Origin: Klebsormidium nitens
Taxonomy: Eukaryota; Streptophyta; Klebsormidiophyceae; Klebsormidiales; Klebsormidiaceae
Direction of reading: 5' to 3'
DNA length: 64,000 nucleotides
Assembly (NCBI GenBank): GCA_000708835.1
Contig: DF237252.1
Coordinates: forward strand, 43,162-107,161
Part shown: piece by piece, positions 11,801 to 22,764 of the stretch
Layout of the letters: each line of letters begins with the position of its first letter
Numbering within the stretch: position 1 is the stretch's first letter
Notes under the pieces: generated by a model
What the model was told of the DNA's origin: nothing
Seen by the model: the letters and a program-made list of their open reading frames with translations, nothing else
The model's database searches: none
Made by a program: the position numbers and the translations under genes

Positions 11801-14800
11801 AGCGGCCAGCATTTCCGCCTGTAGGTCGTGGAAGCTGCCGGCGTTTGAATATAACTGACGCGAAATGCAGAGCCTGAAAAGAGGGGAAGAGGAAAAGAAA
11901 CGGTCAATCTAAGAACTGCAATACGGTATCCGACATGCTGGTCGCGTTCCTGAGAGCAGCCAGTGTTTCCCGCATGTAGGTCGACGAAGTTGCTGACGTC
12001 AGCTTTGTTATGGCCGAGGCGAGATGGAGAGCATGAAAAGTTGAGAAATGAGGAAGAGAGAGGGGCGGCCGCCTCATGACTGCAGTACGGACTCCAACAT
12101 GCCGATCATGTTCCCAAGAGCGGCCAGCGTCTTCCACCTGAGAACTGGGAAAGTTGCTGACGTCACGAACGTGATAGTCAAGCAAGTTATGTGCAGGAAG
12201 GAGGAAAGGAAGGGGCCCAGGGACTTGAAACAACAGTAGTGAGTCCACGGAGTCGAAAACAGGGGTACGGAACTTGTGGGTGGCGGGGCCCCAAGGGGCA
12301 GTCACTGTCTGCATAATGGATTTTCGCCTCTTATTCCACCATCTCATGCTTTTCGAAGAAAGACGACTGCCAGAAGGCCATTACGAAGCACGAGCCAAAT
12401 AATGCGGTGGAGAAGGTCCTCATGCCTGTGTAACATTGCAGCTCATTCAACTTTATGTCGGAGGCTAAAATGCGCCATAGCCTGCGATTGACCAGAAAGA
12501 TCATGTGGGAGCTTTGGATGAAATGACCCATGCATCGCCGTAAAGGTATACCTCAAGGGCTGAAGCAATTTGCTTACCGCTCCATTTGTTGCCTCCAAAG
12601 CAGCTGGTACTTTTCCGAGATGCTGGCGCCTCCCTTCACAAGCTCGTCCACCTCTAGTTGCCGCTTTGTCTCCGAGCGCTCCCGCTGCATCTGGATCAGC
12701 GTCCCCCTGAAGTCCTGAGGCATGAATGATGCAACTGCAAGAGTTACACGGCTGGGTGTGAGCAACTGACGTAAGTAATATAAACGGAACGCCCAAGGAA
12801 ACGTAATGAGGCACGAAAGCGGCCCCTATCAAACTGCTGCTTTCAGACGGAAAAATCTGAAAGGCAGACTTCATTTCCCTCTAATTTGGCAACATTATCC
12901 CTCTTGCCAAAGGCAAAACTCATGTTGAATGTGTCCAACGGTTGCCTTGAAATCTCGAAACAAGGCACACAGTACACAAACAATTGCAGATGACGCTCTT
13001 CCACAGTGCCTAAAAGAGAAATCAGGACGTCCTTTACAAGCACTTCTGAGGCACTGAGCCCTTTTGCGACAGGCCCTGCCAACTCTCAGCACAAGTGGTG
13101 AACAAAGACAGAAGAGGTGTCTTTCTTTGACCAACTCTTTGGTTACAGATTCTCACCCATCTTTGCAACTTTGTCAGCGGTATTCTTTTGGAACTGAGAG
13201 ATGACGCCAAGGATGTCTTCAAGCTCTGCAACGACCTTCTCCACGGCTTCTTTCCCTGACTTGGTGGCTGGCGTGTCTGCTTTGTCCAACTGCAATCAAA
13301 GGTTTCATCATCACCATCAGTAGACATATTCGTCATACATCATAAACTGCATTCAGGGACTGAACCTCTGCTCAGGGAGCAACCTCTAAATCAACTTGTA
13401 AGGAGCAGATAAGGGGAACAAGATGAGGAAGGTCACAGGATACAGATTTTTAACTTCGGTAGGAGGAGTGGCAGGTGAAATATCCCAAAGCATAATCGAA
13501 ACAGCACCACTACAAGAATAAAGGGGCGACTCCAGAATCAACAGGAGGTTACAAAGAATGTTTGACTCACCGCAGCGGGCTTCTTGTTTTTCAAAAGGTC
13601 AAGCGCCTCCTCAATCTGCTCGCGGTGCCGCCAGAGGTTCTCATCGATCTTGTGCGGAACGGTGATGGTCAACGAGGATGCCAGAGACATGTCATCTGCG
13701 GTCAAGGATGAGCACTGGAACTTAATGTCTGCCTAAAATGAGCATCGCGTCTTCTGTCAACAGAATAAACCTCTCCGACGCCGACTCCTGCTGCAGGCTC
13801 TCAAGAGGTAGGCAACCCAAATCGAGCAGCTGGACCAGGCTCCTTGACTGCCAGGCAAAGTCAAGGAAGCGAACAAAGCTCTAAAACCCATACACATTTT
13901 GAGATAGGCATCATAGTATCAACAGCTGTCAGAATTGAATTGGATTCTCCAGAACACAGATTGTGATGTTCACCACCCCAGGTCTCCATTGCTCCTTATA
14001 CTGACCAGATCATGGGCCTTGCGTCCAGAAGTCAAGCTGGAACCAAAGACGGATGACCAGCACCCGGAGTAATCACTGCATGTTTTCCGGGTGGCCTGGA
14101 GAAACACCCCGCCCATGTCTCAAACACATTTTCAAACATGCCCAAACTACTGATGAGCAGGAGTCTGAATCATCTCAAGCGCTTTAGTTTTGCATATACA
14201 AGTCAACAAGTTTGCTACTCCAGGAAAATATATCAAAAAACAGGAGAGGCTCATCCTGGAGGCTCCAGACTTCACCCGTCCGACTGGAACAGACTCGGTG
14301 ATCACAAGGTTGCCAATGAGGTATCCTGGTACCGACTTCTGTTAGATCTTCTGGATAGATCTTCTAGACCCAAAACTCTCAAAAATTGTGCATGCAAATT
14401 TGTTTCCAGCTCTTTCTTAACATTGACAGTTCCTTTCTAATCAATTGTGGCGCTCAATGCTGACAAACGCTGTCTCAATACCCAATTCGATGAGATTAAG
14501 ATTACACTCTCATACTTGCAGGGGCAACAAAGCTTTTGACAACCACAGACAAACAAGGGCTAGGCCCCTGGCTTTCCTGCTCAGCGGTTTCTTAACCCGG
14601 GCATTGCCTTGCGCCGAGGACTCCATGATTCACATCCTTGCTTACCTGCACCCTGCTTTCTCCATTCAACCTCAAGTTCGTCTACCAAACCCTGAAGCCT
14701 CGCCTGCACCTTTTTAACATCCTCACTGATCGGCTCAAAGGGGTGCTGATCGTAAAACTTGCTCAGGAACGCCCTGGTTATTGGAACAAGGTTTGCAGTT

Positions 14801-14811
14801 GGTGCCGCCAT
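8884..14811 (-). CDS. Cytosolic GOLD-domain protein of plant type, 447 aa
   Basis: Eleven exons with continuous phase: 14811-14646, 13695-13571, 13289-13157, 12734-12578, 11680-11444, 10880-10797, 10456-10394, 10210-10153, 9790-9725, 9297-9250 and 9090-8884 (TAG stop). The N-terminus (NLVPITRAFLSKFYD), a helical middle (MPQDFRGTLI, ERSETKRQLEVDELV) and the C-terminal GOLD beta-sandwich (MIAWDFSVDG, DVGFSVDY, SLGAGSYTLKWDNSYS) match, from memory, a land-plant family of about 490 aa that has a GOLD domain but no Sec14 or transmembrane part; its function is not firmly known. GOLD domains generally mediate protein or membrane contacts in Golgi and lipid traffic. ATG 14811 is chosen because the conserved N-terminus begins there; an in-frame upstream Met at 14907 is less likely. 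A reading-frame stretch at 13745-13850 could be an extra exon but lacks a donor. The start faces the F-box gene across 842 bp. Confidence 0.88.
11781..12140 (-). repeat. Ladder of three decayed copies of GOLD exon 5's 5' end
   Basis: Copies at about 11781-11822, 11935-11979 and 12098-12140 repeat the acceptor and first 40 bases of the exon that starts at 11680, with a period of about 140-160 bp. The first and third copies keep a CAG acceptor; the middle one has ATG in place of CTG on the plus strand. Each unit is accompanied by a GCTGACGTCA-like motif. Confidence 0.85.
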
Positions 14812-15653
14812 CACATGCAAGAATGGTGCAGACACAAAACCCCGTTTCTTCCAGGGAATGCTGCAAGATCCTATGGCCGCCCTCCGCCCCGCAAATTGCT
14901 TCTTCACTTCTCCACAAGAATGCCAAAGCTCTATATTAGACTCGTCCGAGAGACAGCGCCTTCACGCTGATTGTAAATCAGCAACAGCAATGCAAAGCGA
15001 GAGATCTGATGCGCCTTCGGTGTCACATATGCTGGCCCTTTGCGCATATTCAGCCCGGAAATTTTGCCCCGGAAAAGTGGCAAACCCTAAAACTGAGCGC
15101 ACTCGAAGTTGCGTTAGGCAAATTCTGGTTGCGGTGGGGAAAGCCACCGTGCTTGTCCCCTGGGCAAAGGTTGGCAGTGGGTCGCGCCTCTCCATGCGGG
15201 AAGAAAGTGACCGGTAGGCTCAAAAAGGAGCGTTTTCGCAGTTTACCCCTCTGTCCGGGAAGAAGCACAAAGCGCAGCAGAGGAGTGTGACGCGGATCAG
15301 GAAGTCAGGGCTGCAACAACGATTGAAAGATTGCAGGGAGAGCCTCCAACCTGGGCCCTGAAAACTAGACTCTAGAGTTGTCCTTGACAAGGGGGAAGCC
15401 TTTTCGGCGGGTGGTTGATACTGCGCAAACCTGCTTTGGTCAGGACGATGCGGGGTGCATGAGAAGAGAAAAGTTGGTTTTTCTGAACGGGAGCAGTCAG
15501 CGCGGCGCTTTATTCTCGTGCAAGCAGAGTTTACAAACAGTCACAGGCAGTGTGGGCTCTTAGCGCCCTTACTGTCCCTGGTCGCAGGAAATACTTTTTT
15601 TTCAGGATATAGTCGCATCTTCAGAAGTTCTTCCCAGGACAAAGGCAGAAAAA
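14812..15653. promoter_or_regulatory. Bidirectional promoter region, GOLD gene and F-box gene
   Basis: The 842 bp between two divergent start codons must hold both 5' UTRs and core promoters. I see no clear TATA box. The assignment rests on geometry only. Confidence 0.5.
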
Positions 15654-18600
15654 ATGGATCCAATGGAGGTGGAGCAAAGTACGGAGGCTGTGGATCAGGT
15701 GGCAAGCATTCCAGACGACGTCGTAATCCGCATCCTGTCCTCACTCAAGGTAGGGCTGTCCCCAACCATTTGTTTTTGCCGCTCTTCCACTGAAGCAAAG
15801 GGTTTTTTAGCAAGCGCTAGTTCAATTGTTATGTACCTTCAAAACACTCCTGCGAGGTCAGATTGCAATAATGCATGTGGTGCTTCAGATCGGTGGACCA
15901 GAATTCTTTCAGCTTGAGCGCACCCCTTGTGCTTAGGCATGTCTTTTCAGTTGTCGTCCTATCAGGGTTCTTGCGTACTTAGCTAAGGCAGGTTGGCCTT
16001 TGCCTCTTGGTCTTTTGTGGAACTTGCACAACCTGCAGTGGACAATTTGGACAACACTGGGTCAGCGTTCGGAGACGTTCATTGTCAAGTTCCACGAGAA
16101 TCTCAGTCTGTGGAGGTTTGTGGATATGAGAGAAGGAAGTTTTGTGCTCAGTGAAGGCTAGATTAGCCTCAAAGCCTAAGCATATCCATGCGCTTCAGAG
16201 TACGGAGTTCACAAAGTACTCTAGTCAACCCTAAGAGGGGTCCGTGTCTCTCAGCTCTTTGCTGTTCAATACCCAGAAATGGAGACTCATCTGATTAGCA
16301 CAGATTGGGCTTATCAGAGAAGCAAGGACGGATCAACGTGAGGCAGTTTTGGCCCTATAGTCGACTTTGAACAAAAGGATCTGCTTCACTTGAGCTGCTC
16401 AATAAGATTGAAGTAGCAATGACATCTTTGACTGCCGTGGTCGTACATTCCGTTGGATCGGCGGACACGATTTTGGTTTACTTTTTGAACGGCAGTGCGC
16501 ATGGTTGGTGCCTCTCTTTGAGTGTTGCAGTGACTGAAATCAGCTCAACTTGGATCAGTGAAGGGAATCCATTCTAAATGGGCCACACACAACAAGCGTC
16601 CTCCGAAAACATACTGAGCTGATGTCTGCCGTGATCACAGTACCTCGCTCAAGCTTCTGGTTAGTTACGTCGAATCCTGCTGTAAAATGTCATTGTGCAA
16701 CCCTTTTGGTATGTTCAAGTCACCCAATTTCCTAAAGAAAGACGTTGCCTTTTGTTCCTTGCAGGACGCGCGCCTAGTTGCCAAGTGCTCGCTGGTCAGC
16801 AAGCGGTGGCAGCAGATGTGCGCGCGCGTGCAGACGCTCCACTTCTACAGCGGCCTCTTCAAGGGGCACAACGACTATGAGGAGATTGTTGGGAAGATGG
16901 TCCTCAAGACCTGCGAGCTGCGGAGCCTGCAGGTGGGTGTGCTTTGACGTCTCGCTCTCTAGCTCCGCTTATGGGCACCATTATTGCTGAAGGAGATTGG
17001 GGATGGCAACTTGCAGAGAGAATGGCAGTGGCAGGGTGAAGACGGGATTCTGCTCGAAGTACTCTTGGACCTTGAGATTGGTCTGAACTCGGACGTCCTT
17101 TTTTTCTTCGTTGATATGGTAGTTCTTCATGATAGTGTTTAATTGTGTCCTGTTGTACTCACCATCCTCGATCTCCTTGAAACCATTGGCAAGAGGACGT
17201 CGGATTCTATGGGGATTCTGCTCTGCCAGGCCTAAGTAGCGTCGGCCTGTGGCAAAGATTACGCCAGGCTTGTTCATGGTCTGTGAGCATCTGATGTTAG
17301 TCAGTTGGGGGCACATTCCTTTTTTTCGAATTAAGTCTCACATTTTGGAATTTGACCTTCTGGAGCTCACAAGAAAGCTCACCCTTCCTCAAGTCCTCCG
17401 TTGAAACAAGCTTCAGCTCTCCCAGTCCTCCCGTAGCTGTCGTACTCAAGGCACCCTTAATTCAAGGCCAGATTCTCGGCGAACAGCACTTCAGGGCTCT
17501 TGTTTCTATTTATCACGGCACCTTAGGTCACCCGTATGTAAGTATTGCCGTATGAGACCCGCCACGTTTGTGGCCGACAGCAAGCCAAACTCCTTTGATG
17601 TTCGTTAGCAAGCCTCAGCCTAAGCTATGACGAACATCTAGTCGGAAAGAGCCCCACGTTCCATAAGAGCCCGACATTTAAAACAACTTTGAAGCCTTGA
17701 GACCAGTTTCCCCCAACAACCCGCGTTGCACTAAGATTCCCGCACAGATGCCAGTGATCCCCATCATGACTCGCTCTAGTGAGAGCTTCTTCATGCGCAT
17801 TTTTGTTAAGTATCTTCTGCGGAAAGACCTGACGTCCTGCAAAAGCTGACGTTCTAAGAAAACCACAATGGGGGGAACAAGCTTGACGCCTTTGCAACGC
17901 TCGTTCCCAACAGGTCGCATTGCGCCAGGACTGTTGCACAGAGTTTGTCCCTTATTCTCTTGACTCTTCCTATCTGATCATAACTTTTGGTGGAGACGTG
18001 TTTCATATGCACCTACTCTAGGTGCATATGAATCACAAGATTTGCTGGACGATTGCAATCAGCTGTTATTCGGGAGAACCCTGACGGTAACCCCAAGCTT
18101 TCAGAGACAGCCTAACGTTCGAGAGAGTAGCCTTGACACCTCGCACATAATTCCCGCAGGTCGCGTTGCACCAGGACCGCCACACGATGGCCGACGGCAA
18201 CCGGCCGCGCGGCATCAGCGACGGGGAGCTTTTCAGATGGCTGGACCACACGGCCCCCCACCTCGAAAACTTCTACATCTCCGATCTCGGCGACGGACTC
18301 CCCGAAGCGAAGCTCTGGACGGGGCGCTTCGCGCGCCTCGCGACGTGCACCATGCTCAAAACCCTCGTTTTGAGCAACTCCGAGATTACGCACGCGCCCG
18401 GGTTCGATGCTCCCCCCCTCAGCCGGCTGAAGTCGCTGACCCTGTATGGGGTCGTGTGCGGGGCCGACTCGGCGGAACGGGTGCTCGGGTTATGTCCCCG
18501 GTTGGAGAAGTTACTGATAACGGGGTGTCTGGGCGTGACGAGTTTGAGGATCTCCAACCCGCACTTGACGACGTTCGCGCTGAAAGAGCCCCCGACGCCG

Positions 18601-20715
18601 GTTAGCAGCATAACCCTGCGGACGCCGGCGCTAACCAGGTTGAGCTTGGAGCAGGTCGCGGGGGTGAGCCTCGAGGCGGGGCGCGCACTGACCAAGCTGC
18701 ACCTGCGCTCGGACCACTCCATCGTGCTCAACTTGCAGAACACCGGGAATCTGCAGGTGGGTTGAAGCGGGCCTGGAAATCTTTCTTGGTGTTATGTGTA
18801 TTGTGGCTTTGAGCTGAAGGTCCTGAAAATTGTGGCAAGGGCTGTGACTGGGACAGCATTCAGCAGTTGCTCTATGCTAACCCCAGGGTTAAGAACCTGA
18901 TTATAACCGCAATCACACCTTTACACCTTAACATTTTCAGCCCAGTTATGCTCGATTCTGACGTGAGATTAACCCGGTTCTTGACCTCTTTTCCAGGACC
19001 TCAAAATCGTGGGCAAGGGTTGGGACTGGGACAGCATCCAGCAGCTGCTGTACGCTAACCCCAAGGTTAAGAACGTCGCCTTCTACATCAAGTGCCGGGA
19101 CCAGATCCACGCCAACGGAGTCCCCGTTGAGCCCGTCCGGCTCGACCGCTTCTTCTACACGCTGCAGGTGCGGGGCCTTGCTTTGCTTGTGTTTATGAGG
19201 CTCTTCCTTCTTCTCTTCTTCGTGGTATGGATCAGGGGCTGGCTTATGGCTGCTATCAGTTTAGCCATATGCTATGGTCGGTTGTTTAGCTGGCACGTTG
19301 GCTGTTCGCGCGGGTACCGCATTCCCTTCCTGAAGTCATGTCTTTTGCTGAACGGGCTGGATGTTCTCTTGGGCGTAGCCCGCTGCCTTCGGATGCTGCG
19401 CGTTTCGTATTGATCCATCTTTCTTGCACGATGCCCACAATACAGGTACCGGTGTACGTCCGTCATGCCTCTTCTCTCCGTCCTTCTCCTTTCCTTCCCA
19501 ACATCGTGATGGATCAGCATTCTTGGGGGCAAGATTGCCAGTGCTATCTCCTTTCCTTAGGAGGTCCGGAAGAAAACTTCCTGTCCTCCTGCGGAAGGAC
19601 CGCATCCTGGGATGCTGCTATGTTACTTTCCTTTATCTTTTGTTCTCCTCTTTTTCAACATTCCGGTCTTGAATGGTAGAACAAGACGCAAAATATGCTC
19701 GTCTGCTCGCGAAGACCTGACTGGGGCGGATTTGGGTCGTTTGTTTCCTTGCCTCTCAAGGGTCTGGTGACTTGGCCTTTTGTGTGGACCCAAATCATTT
19801 CATCTTCGTTCCGCAGGAGGTGCGCAAGATGGAGATCGGCGCGGAGCTGATGTGGGTGCTGTCGGCGGGGCGGCTAGACGCGGCCACGATCGCGGAGGCG
19901 AACCCGGTGTGGATGCCCAAGGTGCAGGAGATCAAGCTGGGGGCCGTCAAGGCCAAGGCAGTCTACATTGACGTCCTCGCCGCGCTGCTCAAGTGAGACT
20001 TTGCTCTATCTCGTAGATGATTTTGATTGACATCTCACTTTTGTCCCATTGTTGCTCCAAGCAGTTTCAGAACCTTTTCTCCTCCCCGGAAATTGTGGTC
20101 ATCATTTTTCCGCCAGGTTCTTGCAGGTTGGCCACCTCTGTATCTGTTTCATCCCACTCTTTCAACCAGGACCCACGATTGGGCTCTCCTGACATTCATT
20201 TTATCCCCCTCCCCGCAATCTCTCCCGTTCAACCGGTCCTCCAACCGGGCCACTCCCGGCGCTCACTCCTTTCCTCTTCGTGCAGCCAGTCCCCTTCCCA
20301 CCAGAATGGAGAACTGGCCAACCTTGAACCTGATTTTGCCCTGCTTAATAAAGTGTCCTTCGACCGGCCATTTCTGACACCTATTCTCCCGCCCTCCTTT
20401 GCAGCCAGTTCCCCTTTTAAAATGAAATTGAGAACCGGCCACCCCTGACCCTCGTTTTGTCCCGCCCTGCTTCCATTTCTTTTCCGGTCACTCCAACCGG
20501 GCACTCCTGGCACTCATTTTCTCCCCCCCCCTCCCCGCAGCCGGTGCCCCGAGCTGAAGCGCGTGGTGGTGGACACGAGCCAGCTGAAGAAGAGCAGCTG
20601 GAATTGCTCCACCTTCTTCTCCGACGTCCTGCGGCTGCAGCGCGCGCACCCCGCCACCGACATCAAGATCAACATGCCCGACCTGTTTGTGCCCCCCAAG
20701 GGCCGAGAACAGTGA
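15654..20715 (+). CDS. F-box/LRR-repeat protein, 460 aa
   Basis: Six phase-consistent exons: 15654-15749, 16765-16932, 18160-18756, 18997-19167, 19817-19992 and 20541-20715. Residues about 19-70 form an F-box (IPDDVVIRILSSL, then LVAKCSLVSKRWQQM), split by a 1-kb intron. The rest is a series of leucine-rich repeats (LKTLVLSNSEI, LKSLTLYGVV, LEKLLITGCLGVTSLRISN and others). By family knowledge it would be a substrate adaptor of an SCF (SKP1-cullin-F-box) ubiquitin ligase, with LRRs binding the target; the target cannot be inferred. The CTCAAGTGAG at the end of exon 5 could be read as a stop, but splicing at GTGAGA joins in frame to RCPELKRVVVDTSQL, which extends the LRRs, so the spliced form is preferred. 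Introns carry decayed copies of the acceptor-side ends of exons 3, 4 and 6. Confidence 0.85.
17912..17940 (+). repeat. Partial copy of F-box exon 3's acceptor edge
   Basis: CAG followed by GTCGCATTGCGCCAGGAC repeats the start of exon 3 (18160) 246 bp upstream. A weaker trace is near 17720. Confidence 0.6.
18825..18900 (+). repeat. Decayed tandem copy of F-box exon 4's 5' half
   Basis: About 75 bases match 18997-19070 with scattered changes, 171 bp upstream of the real exon. The acceptor is AAG rather than CAG and the frame is damaged, so it is read as a relic, not an exon. Confidence 0.85.
20120..20540 (+). repeat. Degenerate ladder upstream of F-box exon 6
   Basis: GCAGCCAGT(T)CCCC occurs at about 20282 and 20401, and GCAGCCGGTGCCCC at the true acceptor (exon starts at 20541); spacings are about 119 and 136 bp. 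The pyrimidine-rich, CCGGCCA-containing intron DNA between them is repeated too. Confidence 0.7.
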
Positions 20716-20880
20716 GCGCGCCTGGGGCGGAGAGGCGTGTCGGTTGGTAACAGTGAAACGCGCACCGGGCAGGAAGGTGTGTCGGTCGATAATAGTGATC
20801 GCGACCCGGGCATTTAGGCGTGTCGGCCAAGGACAGTGAGTGCGCACCCAGGCAGGAAGGCGCGTGAGTTGGTGCAATCG
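20709..20880 (+). repeat. Minisatellite of about four 41-bp units starting at the F-box stop codon
   Basis: Units begin ACAGTGAGCGCGC, ACAGTGAAACGCGC, ATAGTGATCGCG and ACAGTGAGTGCGC, each carrying a GGCAGGAAGG(C/T)GTGTCGG-like core. The first unit includes the TGA stop (20713-20715) and the rest form the start of the 3' UTR. Confidence 0.75.
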
Positions 20881-22764
20881 GTGAGTCGGTGTAGGCGCCC
20901 CGCTAGGACGCGAGTCTGGGGGGAGGAACGGGAGTGGGGCACATTTGGGGAGTAGTTTCCCCTAAATGGAGTGGACTTGGAGGTTTAGAGGGTCGGTGAC
21001 TGGCTGGTTGAGCGACTCCGCATTGCGCTGCGAATGAGTGGCGACTAGGGGAGGGTTGCTGGTGAGATTAGGTGGGTGGAGGGTTCGGGTGGGCGGTCGA
21101 ACGAGCTTCGGGATGGGGGGGCGGTAGGTTCAGGTGAATAGCGCCAAGAACGCTGTTGGGGCCAGCCGGGACCGTAGAGGTCTCTTAGCGGGCGAGACTG
21201 CTCCCAAACGCTGAGGAACTCAGCCTGCAGAGAGAAGCCAAGTCGGGAAAGGAGCGCTTTGCTCCTCAGCAAAGACGGTAGGGATTCAGTTGGTTGCTTC
21301 GTGGCGCCGTCTGGCTTGTGAGGACGGGAGCAGCGCACGTCTGAGAGGTTGACAGCTAGTCATCCTGACATCGTGACGTGCACGAGACAGACTGTAGATA
21401 GGGCAGGGACGTCAGGATAGGGAGGGTTAGCAAGGTACTGAGGCTCTGCCTCTCAAGGATTGAATGGGCTGCTTTTACTTAAGTTAGAGAATATGAGTAG
21501 GTGTAGGACTTGGTCTCCATACGACTGCACGAGCTGTGGGCCCGAGACTGCTGCATTATGCGGACCATATAACGAAGTAACTAGTACACATGACCGCCAA
21601 TGCGTATCGTAATTGGGATCCAAGCTAGGACTGCGCATTTGTGTTGTGCTTTCAAGTCTCTGTTGGTGAGAGCGTGAGAAGTGCACGCATTTGCATGCAT
21701 GAGATGATATGCATGCCCTCACGGCACATGTTCCGCATCATTGTTGTTTTTCATATCTAGCTGTGATATAGAGTACAGCATGGCCGGCGGGGCCCGTGCG
21801 GCCAAATCATTTGCTTCCAAGCTTCGCAGATTCGCCATTGCACGGCTGAGTCCGGAACCTGTGACGTTATATATATTAATTGAACTCCGGTCGAAGATGA
21901 TAGAACTAAATGCAAGAGTTCGAGACAGCTAGGAGGGCCCGTACTTCCGGCCATCCAGCACTCGATCGCGAGGCAGCAATACCCCATGCAATTGCACATT
22001 GCTGCACACTCCGACAAGCTGCAATGCATATATATGCATGCGCGCAAAACTTGCTTTTCTGGCAGATTCTGCCAGAATGATGTATACCATTGCAACCGCG
22101 GTCTAAATCGCCCGTGGCTGGACGATGTATACAAATCAAACGTCAGTCTCTGCGTACATGTCGGATCGGAATCCCGAGAGGTTGAGAATTCTGACATTGC
22201 AAGGCCTGTCATTGTAACAACTTGGNNNNNNNNNNNNNNNNNNNNNNNNNNNNNNNNNNNNNNNNNNNNNNNNNNNNNNNNNNNNNNNNNNNNNNNNNNN
22301 NNNNNNNNNNNNNNNNNNNNNNNNNNNNNNNNNNNNNNNNNNNNNNNNNNNNNNNNNNNNNNNNNNNNNNNNNNNNNNNNNNNNNNNNNNNNNNNNNNNN
22401 NNNNNNNNNNNNNNNNNNNNNNNTGCCAGCACAGGCCACATGTCAAGCCGGGTGGCCACGATACCACAGCCGGAACGTCCTAGAGCAAAAGCTGACGTGA
22501 TTCGGGAATGGTGGAAGGAAATCGGATGTGAGCAACATGACCCGAGATGGAACATGACCGCAAATTTGTCGGAACCGCTTTGATTGGACGGTACCACCTC
22601 ATGGGGCGAGCAATCCAGATACATGTCGCGCGCGGCATATGTACGGGCAAGCGTAAAATGAAGGAGACGTTCGTCGCAAGGAAGGCTGATCGTCGGACTA
22701 CGTTTAAGCAAAACAACCTCGCTGATAGCGGAAGGTTTCACAATCTCCCTAGCGAGTGCCCTGT
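20881..22764. other. Spacer with an assembly gap
   Basis: Positions 22226-22423 are 198 undetermined bases. The flanks contain AT-rich palindromic words such as GCATATATATGCATG near 22027. No supportable coding region was seen; the long frames crossing the gap are artefacts of the Ns. Confidence 0.7.

Noticed and set aside
13745-13850. Extra exon of the GOLD gene
   Set aside because: The frame looks coding (SLVQLLDLGCLPLESLQQE) with a CAG acceptor, but no donor is visible and exons 1 and 2 already join in phase.
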